Below, one piece after another: positions 1-4,450 of a DNA stretch of 9,512 bases. Both the position numbers and the translations under genes were made by a program. The stretch is taken from contig DATBME010000018.1 in assembly GCA_036555005.1 (NCBI GenBank), forward strand, positions 1 through 9,512. Reading direction: 5' to 3'. Position 1 is the first letter of the stretch, and each line of letters opens with the position of its first letter. This stretch comes from DASSCW01 sp036555005. GTDB taxonomy: Bacteria > Chloroflexota > Limnocylindria > QHBO01. Under the pieces are notes generated by a model. It did not search any database, was not told where the DNA came from, and saw nothing but the letters and a program-made list of their open reading frames with translations.

Positions 1-1
1 C

Positions 2-541
2 TACGACCTCGGCGCGGATGGCGCCGTGACCTTCGCGAACATGTTCATGACCGAGATGGCCTGCGAAGAGCCGATGATGACCGTGGAGTCGACCTACCAC
101 GCGGCCCTGATGGCGGTCACACGGGCGGCGCGCATCGGCGATGAGCTGACGATGCGAGGCGAGGGCGCCGAGCTCGTCTACAGCCTCCTGCCGCCACTGC
201 CGGACGAGGCGCTGCAGGGCACCCGTTGGATGCTGGAGTCGCTCATCCTGGGAGACGCCGTTTCATCGGTCCAGGGCGACGCCTGGCTCATTCTCGAGCC
301 GAACGGCACCATAACCGGGTCGACCGGCTGCCGCGAGCTCTCCGGCCGGTACGTCGTCAGCGGCGACCAGCTGAGGTGGACCGACCTTCGGGCCGAAGGA
401 GCGTGCAGCGCCGACCTGGAGCAGCAGGACCGCCTGGTGGTCGGCGTGCTCGAGCAGCCGATCGTCACCATCGAGGGCAGTCATCTGACCTTGAGCCGGC
501 CCGACGGGACTGGCCTGGGATATCTGGCGCCGGACCGATGA
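2..541 (+). CDS. META-domain (HslJ-like) protein, 5'-truncated by window edge
   Basis: The reading frame is open from base 2, so the true start lies upstream; the GTG at 26 is internal because residues before it already fit the domain. About 179 residues are visible. The first ~50 (a T-E-M-A-C segment followed by E-x-x-Y-H and an R-I-G-D-E-L-T strand) match the second half of a META/HslJ domain. From about residue 70, L-Q-G-T-R-W-M-L-E-S through L-I-L-E-P-N-G-T-I-T-G-S-T-G-C and Y-V-V-S-G-D-Q-L to the end form a second META domain with its G-x-x-G-C signature. Tandem META domains are typical of exported or lipid-anchored envelope proteins linked to heat-shock or antibiotic resistance phenotypes in other bacteria; the biochemical role is unknown. 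A signal peptide would be off-window. The gene ends with TGA and is followed by a G+C-rich repeat/hairpin region. Confidence 0.85.
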   Translation, partial: YDLGADGAVTFANMFMTEMACEEPMMTVESTYHAALMAVTRAARIGDELTMRGEGAELVYSLLPPLPDEALQGTRWMLESLILGDAVSSVQGDAWLILEPNGTITGSTGCRELSGRYVVSGDQLRWTDLRAEGACSADLEQQDRLVVGVLEQPIVTIEGSHLTLSRPDGTGLGYLAPDR

Positions 542-552
542 TCTGAACGGCG

Positions 553-586
553 GCGCCTTCGGCGGGGCGCCTTCGGCGGGGCGCCT
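553..586 (+). terminator. G+C-rich tandem 14-nt repeat, candidate terminator of the META gene
   Basis: A 14-nt unit (GCGCCTTCGGCGGG) occurs twice in tandem at 553-566 and 567-580, followed by a partial third copy to 586. Each copy can form a 4-bp CGCC/GGCG hairpin with a TTC loop, and GGCGCC at 552-557, 566-571 and 580-585 can pair with one another to make stronger stems. It sits 11 nt after the META stop codon. There is no T tract, so if it terminates transcription it does so as a strong hairpin without a classical U-run. Confidence 0.45.
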
Positions 587-614
587 CTTGGTCGAGGACT
601 CAGGGTGACGACGA

Positions 615-643
615 ACGACCCGGTGAGTGGCTCACCGGGTCGT
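615..643. terminator. Perfect 13-bp hairpin between convergent genes, bidirectional terminator
   Basis: Bases 615-627 are the exact reverse complement of 631-643, with a 3-nt loop (TGG). The hairpin lies between the + strand META gene (stop at 541) and the - strand lipoprotein gene (stop at 669), the expected place for a shared terminator. On the minus strand it begins 26 nt past the stop. No real T-run follows on either strand, although the minus strand continues with a T/C-rich TTCGTCGTC. Perfect symmetry and location make a terminator the simplest reading. Confidence 0.65.
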
Positions 644-668
644 CGTGAATTGCGGGAGGTGCCGAGCC

Positions 669-1148
669 TCAGCTGCCCTCGGCCAGTGTCACGACCACGT
701 TGCTGACGTCGCCGGCGTTCTGAATGGCGACGGTGCCACCCAGCCCGGTGCCCGTGTTATCGGTGCCGAACGCGACCGCCCAGGTGTTTGCGGCCTCATT
801 GGTGGTGATCACCGTCATGCCCAGCTCGGCGATCTTCTGGGCGTAGTAGGCCTTCAGGTCCGGGACGATGTCGGTTGACTCGTAGGCGACCAGCACGCCC
901 TGCGGCGTTTCCGTTCGAGTGAGCTGGTTCGACTTGGGTGGCACGAGCGCGTCTTCCAGCTCCTCGATACTGGTTGGAGCGGGCCCGCCGTCGTCCGGCG
1001 ACTCGGCCATGGAGGCCGCCGGCTCGGACGCGCTGGCCGCGGTGCTGGGCTCGACGGCGGTGGACTCGGCGCTGCTCGCGGCCGGCCCGCCACACGCCGC
1101 CAGGACGACGAGCAGGACACCGAGGAGCATGGTTCGCTGGGACCGCAT
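669..1148 (-). CDS. Small secreted lipoprotein, unknown function
   Basis: This encodes 159 residues. The start is ATG at 1148-1146 because a GGAGG lies 7-8 nt upstream and the protein then begins with a textbook lipoprotein signal: M-R-S-Q-R-T, a hydrophobic LLGVLLVVLAA core, then the lipobox L-A-A-C with Cys19 as the lipidated residue. A longer frame back to 1244 would bury this signal and is rejected. Mature residues ~20-65 are a low-complexity Ala/Ser/Glu/Pro linker, and residues ~70-159 form a small soluble domain with an amphipathic segment (V-P-D-L-K-A-Y-Y-A-Q-K-I-A-E-L-G) followed by alternating beta strands. I do not recognise a named family; the domain resembles small extracytoplasmic alpha/beta modules common in lipoproteins of high-G+C bacteria. 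It is divergent from the DtxR-type regulator, so shared or metal-dependent control is possible but unproven. Confidence 0.8.
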   Translation of the reverse strand: MRSQRTMLLGVLLVVLAACGGPAASSAESTAVEPSTAASASEPAASMAESPDDGGPAPTSIEELEDALVPPKSNQLTRTETPQGVLVAYESTDIVPDLKAYYAQKIAELGMTVITTNEAANTWAVAFGTDNTGTGLGGTVAIQNAGDVSNVVVTLAEGS

Positions 1149-1215
1149 GTGGGCAACCTCCGTTTGCCTGGTCGTCGACGCCGGGGCAGCCCGGATCGGC
1201 TCAGGATGTGCGCGG

Positions 1216-1244
1216 ACCCTACGGGTCGCCGTCGGCGGCGTCAA
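1216..1244 (-). promoter_or_regulatory. Sigma-70-type promoter for the lipoprotein gene
   Basis: On the minus strand TTGACG (1244-1239) is followed by a 17-nt spacer and TAGGGT (1221-1216). The -35 matches TTGACA at five of six positions and the -10 keeps the key T, A and final T. The predicted start near 1209 gives a 5' leader of roughly 60 nt containing the GGAGG ribosome site, unlike the leaderless genes nearby. The promoter sits within the divergent region shared with the DtxR-family gene. Confidence 0.55.
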
Positions 1245-1257
1245 GCATCCGGCGGAC

Positions 1258-1263
1258 TATGAT
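1258..1263 (+). promoter_or_regulatory. -10 element TATGAT of a leaderless promoter for the DtxR-family gene
   Basis: TATGAT matches TATAAT at five of six bases and ends 6 nt before the ATG at 1270, so transcription would begin at or next to the start codon. No Shine-Dalgarno is present before the ATG and no good -35 hexamer lies 16-18 nt upstream. The divergent lipoprotein promoter is adjacent, so one DNA-bound regulator could cover both. Confidence 0.5.
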
Positions 1264-1269
1264 CGGCGC

Positions 1270-2004
1270 ATGAGCCAGCCGACCGACGCCGCGGCCGACT
1301 ACCTGATGACCATTCGCTACATGCACGGTGAGGGGCAGCCGGTCATCGCCGCTCGCCTGGCGGAGCGGATGGGCGTCTCGGCCGCGACCGTGTCGGAGAT
1401 GGTCAACCGGCTGACCCGCGAGCAGCTGCTCACCGTGGACGAGGCCACGCGCCAGCTGGAGCTGACCGACGCCGGCCGCGCCACGGCCGAGCGCACCTTT
1501 CGCCGCCATGCCCTGGCCGAATGGCTGCTGACCGAGGTGGTGGGCCTGGGCTGGGCGGAGGCCGATGAAGAGGCGCACCATCTCCAGCACGCCCTCAGCG
1601 AGCGGGTGACGGACCGGATCGACGACCTGCTGGGCCACCCGCCCACCTGCCCGCATGGCAACCCCATCCCGCGCGACGGCCGCACGCCGGAGCGCCCGGC
1701 CGGCATTCCCCTGAGCGAGGCCGGCGCCGGCGAGGAGATCACCATCCTGCGCGTGACCGAGGAGGCGGAGGAGGACGCGCGGCTGCTCACCTTCCTGCAG
1801 GATCACGCCGTGCGGCCGGGGAGCGTCTTCGCCGTGGACGAGGTGGCGGAGCACATCGGCACCATGACCCTGCGCGGTCCGCGCGGCGACGTGACGCTGG
1901 GCCTGACCGCCGCGGCCAAGCTGCGGGCCCTGCCCGGTCGGGCGGATCCGGGCCTCTTCCATCACGTCCCGGAGCGCGCCCGCCTGGCCGCTGGCCCCGT
2001 CTGA
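1270..2004 (+). CDS. DtxR/IdeR/MntR-family metal-dependent transcriptional regulator
   Basis: This 244-aa cytoplasmic repressor-type protein has the three-part layout of the long DtxR subfamily. Residues ~5-70 are a winged helix-turn-helix (Y-L-M-T-I-R-Y, then A-A-R-L-A-E-R-M-G-V-S-A-A-T-V-S-E-M-V-N-R-L). Residues ~75-135 are the dimerisation/metal domain ending in the family hallmark C-P-H-G-N-P-I-P. Residues ~145-220 are an FeoA/SH3-like domain. Family members bind Fe2+ or Mn2+ and then DNA to control metal uptake, storage or oxidative stress genes. By eye alignment, H80, E84 and H107 match DtxR ligands H79, E83 and H106, whereas C102, E105 and H98 are replaced by H103, Q106 and D99; the metal preferred may therefore differ. 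ATG 1270 is chosen because it matches the family N-terminus and is preceded by a -10 hexamer at leaderless distance; the frame is open further upstream but that part overlaps the divergent gene. Confidence 0.92.
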   Translation: MSQPTDAAADYLMTIRYMHGEGQPVIAARLAERMGVSAATVSEMVNRLTREQLLTVDEATRQLELTDAGRATAERTFRRHALAEWLLTEVVGLGWAEADEEAHHLQHALSERVTDRIDDLLGHPPTCPHGNPIPRDGRTPERPAGIPLSEAGAGEEITILRVTEEAEEDARLLTFLQDHAVRPGSVFAVDEVAEHIGTMTLRGPRGDVTLGLTAAAKLRALPGRADPGLFHHVPERARLAAGPV

Positions 2005-2016
2005 CCGATGCCGATT

Positions 2017-2025
2017 TGCTACGAT
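2017..2025 (+). promoter_or_regulatory. Extended -10 element of a leaderless promoter for the small membrane protein
   Basis: TGCTACGAT is an extended -10 (TG, one base, then TACGAT at 2020-2025). It ends 8 nt before GTG 2034, so the transcript would start at or about 1-2 nt before the initiation codon. It lies 12 nt past the DtxR-family stop codon, which implies that the downstream pair can be transcribed separately from the regulator. No clear -35 or ribosome binding site is seen. Confidence 0.5.
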
Positions 2026-2033
2026 GCGGCCGC

Positions 2034-2237
2034 GTGACCAAGAACCGTAACCGCCGCATCATCATCGCCTCGGTCGCAACGGTTTTGTGGCTCGGCTACA
2101 TGGTCGTGGGCCTGGCGCTGATCAACTTCGTGTACCCGACCGTGCGCGGCGAGGGGCCGGAAGGCACCGCCGCCTTCATCGGTCTGATCTGGGGGGTCGT
2201 GACCTGCGGCCTGGTCATGTGGGCGGCCTCCGACTGA
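2034..2237 (+). CDS. Small two-helix membrane protein, unknown function
   Basis: This encodes 67 residues starting at GTG 2034; an in-frame TTG at 2016 would lie upstream of the extended -10, so GTG is preferred. The protein opens with a basic M-T-K-N-R-N-R-R stretch, then a hydrophobic segment at about residues 9-33 (IIIASVATVLWLGYMVVGLA and on), a short polar loop containing R-G-E-G-P-E-G, and a second hydrophobic segment at about 46-64. By the positive-inside rule the N-terminus is cytoplasmic and the termini lie on the same side. I recognise no named family. The last 19 nt overlap the predicted GTG start of the tandem-GNAT gene in another frame, indicating co-transcription and likely translational coupling. 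Confidence 0.7.
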   Translation: MTKNRNRRIIIASVATVLWLGYMVVGLALINFVYPTVRGEGPEGTAAFIGLIWGVVTCGLVMWAASD

Positions 2238-3199
2238 CCGACGGCGACACGCTGGACGAGCTGCACCTCGGCGTGCGCCGTGCCGTGGTCGATGACGCGC
2301 CGCGACTGTTCGACCTGATCTCGGCCATCGACCGGCACGACTTCGGCGACGTGGACATGACCGTCGAGGAGGTCCGCGACGACCTCGCCGGCTTCGACCT
2401 GGCCAACGACAGCTGGCTGGTCTACCAGCCGGAGGGCGAAGGGCTGGTCGCCTATGCCGCCATCGAGCCACGCGGCGACGAGGAGTTCCGCGGCCAGGTC
2501 TCGGTCCATCCCGACTGGCGCCGGCGTGGCATCGGCTCCGCGCTGGCCCACCAGATGGAGGCCGCCATCCGCGAACGACTGGCAGCCGATGCCGCCGAGC
2601 CGGCTCCCATCCTTGGCTTCGTCAAGGGCAACTCCGCGCCGGAACGACAGTGGGTAGAAGGCCTGGGCTACGAATGGTCGCGCCGATTCTGGCGGATGCG
2701 GATCGACATGGATGCCCCGCCACCCGAGCCCAACTGGCCCGACGGCATCGCCGTTCGCGACTTCGTGCCGGGCCAGGACGACCGCGCCATGTACGAGGCG
2801 CAGGAGGCGGCCTTCGTCGATCACTGGGGCCATGTCGCGCGGCCCTTCGACGACTTCGTCAAGCGGCTGGAGCGCTCCGACTTCGACCCCGGGCTGTGGC
2901 ACCTGGCCATGGACGGCGACCGGATCGTGGGCACCGCCAGCAACGCCACCCTGCCCGATGACGTGGGCTGGGTCAGTGGCCTGGGCACCGTCCCCAGCCA
3001 CCGTCGTCGCGGCATCGCCCGCGCGATCCTGCTGCACTCGTTCGGCGTCTTCTGGCGGCGCGGCCTGCACAGCGTGGCGCTGGGGGTGGATGCCGACAGT
3101 CTGACCGGCGCGACCGGCCTCTACGAATCGGTCGGGATGCGGGTCGTGCAGCAGTACGACCAGTTCCGGAAGGTGATCGCCTACTCGTCCACCGAGTAG
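2219..3199 (+). CDS. Tandem GNAT-domain N-acetyltransferase
   Basis: This 326-aa protein contains two GNAT folds. The first (about residues 15-160) carries the acetyl-CoA motif A in V-S-V-H-P-D-W-R-R-R-G-I-G-S-A-L; the second (about 180-325) carries L-G-T-V-P-S-H-R-R-R-G-I-A-R-A-I-L followed by the typical C-terminal Y-E-S-V-G-M-R-V. Both keep the R-R-G-x-G/A pyrophosphate-binding loop, so both may bind acetyl-CoA. Proteins of this layout acetylate small amines or antibiotics; mycothiol synthase (MshD) is the best-known double-GNAT enzyme, but no substrate can be assigned from sequence. GTG 2219 is chosen because it precedes the first beta strand (L-H-L-G-V-R-R-A) and overlaps the previous gene; GTG 2273 is the main alternative and would cut that strand. 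The 3' end runs 19 nt into the convergent hydrolase gene. Confidence 0.88.
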   Translation: MGGLRLTDGDTLDELHLGVRRAVVDDAPRLFDLISAIDRHDFGDVDMTVEEVRDDLAGFDLANDSWLVYQPEGEGLVAYAAIEPRGDEEFRGQVSVHPDWRRRGIGSALAHQMEAAIRERLAADAAEPAPILGFVKGNSAPERQWVEGLGYEWSRRFWRMRIDMDAPPPEPNWPDGIAVRDFVPGQDDRAMYEAQEAAFVDHWGHVARPFDDFVKRLERSDFDPGLWHLAMDGDRIVGTASNATLPDDVGWVSGLGTVPSHRRRGIARAILLHSFGVFWRRGLHSVALGVDADSLTGATGLYESVGMRVVQQYDQFRKVIAYSSTE

Positions 3200-4062
3200 T
3201 GGTGCGCCGTGGGCGGATGCTCACGGTCGATCGCCGGCTGCAGCAGGCGGTCGTAGAGACCGGGACGCCGATCGGCGATGGTGTCCCACTCGTGCTCGCC
3301 GGGACGGCGCCGAACGTGCGTGGCACGTGCCGCCTCCGGGTTGATGTCGGCGACCAGGATCTCCTCCGCCGTGTCGGAGGCGACCGCCATCCGCTGGCCA
3401 TCGGGATCGAACAGGACGGATCGGCCCATGAAGGTCGTGCCGCGCTCGGTGCCGACCCGGTCGCAGGCCAGGACGAAGCAGTGGTTCTCGGCCGCTCGTG
3501 CGGGGGCGAACAGGTCCGGATGGAACGGCACGCCCACCGGCCAGTTGGTGGGCAGCGCGATGATGTCGGCGCCCTCCAGCGCGCAGATGCGCGCCGCCTC
3601 CGGGAAGCGCAGGTCGTAGCAGATCAGGACGCCGAAGCGGTAGCCATCGGTCTCGATCACCGCCGGCGCATCCGGACCCGGTGTCGCGTAGCGGTCGATC
3701 CCCAGGAAGGGCAGGTGCATCTTGCGATAGCGCAGCCGCCGGCCATCCGGCAGGAGCACCAGCGCGACGTTGAAGACCTCATCACCGGCGGGCTCCAGCG
3801 AACCGCAGATGACTGTGGCCCGATGCGTCTCGGCCAGCCCGGCCAGCGCCGTCTCCGCCAGCGACTCCGCCTTGCGCGCCACCGGCAGCGCCTCGCCCAG
3901 CGAGGCGAAGGCATAGCCGGTCACCGCCGCCTCGGGCAGCACGATGAAGGTGGCGCCCTGGCTCGCCGCGTTCGTGACGGCGGTGGCGATGCAGTCGAGG
4001 TTGGCCTCGACCTCGCCCAGCTGCGGGTCGATCTGGCAGGCTGCGACGCGAAGCGCGCTCAT
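3181..4062 (-). CDS. Nitrilase-superfamily carbon-nitrogen hydrolase
   Basis: This 293-aa cytoplasmic enzyme has the usual family length. The Glu-Lys-Cys catalytic triad is visible: E44 in L-P-E-A-A-V-T-G-Y, K114 in Y-R-K-M-H-L-P and C148 in L-I-C-Y-D-L-R-F-P-E. The N-terminal strand M-S-A-L-R-V-A-A-C-Q-I-D is also diagnostic. Family members hydrolyse amides, carbamoyl groups or nitriles through a thioester on the Cys. The GNH-like branch (predicted omega-amidase, beta-ureidopropionase or N-carbamoyl amidase types) cannot be resolved by eye, so no substrate is named. ATG 4062 directly starts the conserved strand. A TAACAT hexamer on the minus strand ends 9 nt before it, suggesting a transcript with almost no leader. 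The gene is convergent with the acetyltransferase, the two coding regions overlapping by 19 nt at their 3' ends, so no separate terminator exists between them. Confidence 0.93.
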   Translation of the reverse strand: MSALRVAACQIDPQLGEVEANLDCIATAVTNAASQGATFIVLPEAAVTGYAFASLGEALPVARKAESLAETALAGLAETHRATVICGSLEPAGDEVFNVALVLLPDGRRLRYRKMHLPFLGIDRYATPGPDAPAVIETDGYRFGVLICYDLRFPEAARICALEGADIIALPTNWPVGVPFHPDLFAPARAAENHCFVLACDRVGTERGTTFMGRSVLFDPDGQRMAVASDTAEEILVADINPEAARATHVRRRPGEHEWDTIADRRPGLYDRLLQPAIDREHPPTAHHYSVDE

Positions 4063-4071
4063 GGCTGGGTC

Positions 4072-4077
4072 ATGTTA
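4072..4077 (-). promoter_or_regulatory. -10 element TAACAT for the nitrilase-family gene
   Basis: Read on the minus strand, TAACAT ends 9 nt before the ATG at 4062, placing the predicted transcription start within 1-3 nt of the start codon. No Shine-Dalgarno sequence is present in the intervening nine bases. No convincing -35 hexamer is seen at a 16-18 nt spacing. It fits the -10-only pattern seen in front of other genes in the window. Confidence 0.4.
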
Positions 4078-4258
4078 CGCGTTCGTTGCCTTCCATCCAG
4101 ATAGCTGCCGGCCCGTGTCAGGCCCTCGGCTGTCCAGCACAGCTGCACAGCCTCACAGCCTTACGCGATCACGAGCCCTCCCACGGCCGCGACCGATTAT
4201 TTCGGGGCGGTCATGGGATTGACCCGAATCGGCTCCAGAGGGCCCGCATTATTCCTGA

Positions 4259-4310
4259 GCAGTCATAGAGGTGGCCCATTTCCGCCGAAATCAGGCATTC
4301 CTATGACTGC
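4259..4310. repeat. 10-bp perfect inverted repeat with 32-nt spacer
   Basis: GCAGTCATAG at 4259-4268 is the exact reverse complement of CTATGACTGC at 4301-4310. ATTCCT lies beside both arms (4251-4256 and, as ATTCCTATG, 4297-4305), making the pair partly direct as well as inverted. Possible readings are a paired operator site for a dimeric regulator, an RNA stem-loop, or remnants of a dispersed repeat. It lies about 110 nt upstream of the operon -10 and about 190 nt upstream of the nitrilase -10. Confidence 0.5.
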
Positions 4311-4408
4311 CCCGTCATGAAGGCTGCACAGCCTGCACGGCCATCGCGCACCACGATGGGCGCTCGATGGGACCGATGACTCGTGGACCAGCCCGCGCGA
4401 TCCCTCGC

Positions 4409-4414
4409 TATCAT
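4409..4414 (+). promoter_or_regulatory. -10 element TATCAT of the membrane-protein/patatin/PIG-L operon
   Basis: TATCAT ends 6 nt before GTG 4421 and 32 nt before GTG 4447. Transcription from it would begin at or next to the first GTG, making the nine-codon ORF leaderless. TGGACC at 4384-4389 is a weak -35 candidate with a long 19-nt spacer. Confidence 0.45.
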
Positions 4415-4420
4415 GCGCCG

Positions 4421-4450
4421 GTGAGCCGACCCGCCGGCGAGTTCGCGTGA
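4421..4450 (+). CDS. Candidate nine-codon leaderless leader ORF coupled to the next gene
   Basis: GTG at 4421 begins a frame encoding M-S-R-P-A-G-E-F-A and stopping at TGA 4448-4450. The stop overlaps the GTG start of the 703-aa gene at 4447 as GTGA, the geometry of termination-reinitiation coupling. The GTG lies 6 nt after a TATCAT -10, so it would be at the 5' end of the transcript. The alternative is that it is chance, or that a one-base indel separated it from the downstream frame, in which case GTG 4421 would be the true start of the larger protein. No amino-acid-specific attenuation bias is visible. Confidence 0.35.
   Translation: MSRPAGEFA

Larger units (their letters stand above)
4063..4420. 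other. Long divergent intergenic region with several small repeats
   Basis: This gap between the nitrilase gene (-) and the membrane-protein operon (+) holds no convincing gene and no tRNA. It contains two divergent -10 elements near its ends, a 10-bp inverted repeat (4259-4268 with 4301-4310), a 12-bp direct repeat GCTGCACAGCCT at 4142-4153 and 4323-4334, a 5-bp hairpin at 4321-4334, and a CCGAATCGGCTCCA element (4224-4237) nearly repeated at 9492-9506. Its middle (about 4190-4320) is less G+C-rich than the flanking genes. Regulatory function is plausible because of the divergent promoters, but none is shown. Confidence 0.6.

Noticed and set aside
919..1269. Upstream extension of the DtxR-family frame
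   Set aside because: It would run antisense through the lipoprotein gene and precede the conserved N-terminus; ATG 1270 has a -10 at leaderless distance.
4190..4260. tRNA-like segment (GACCCGAATC resembling a T-arm)
   Set aside because: No acceptor or anticodon stem can be formed and the T-loop consensus is not met.
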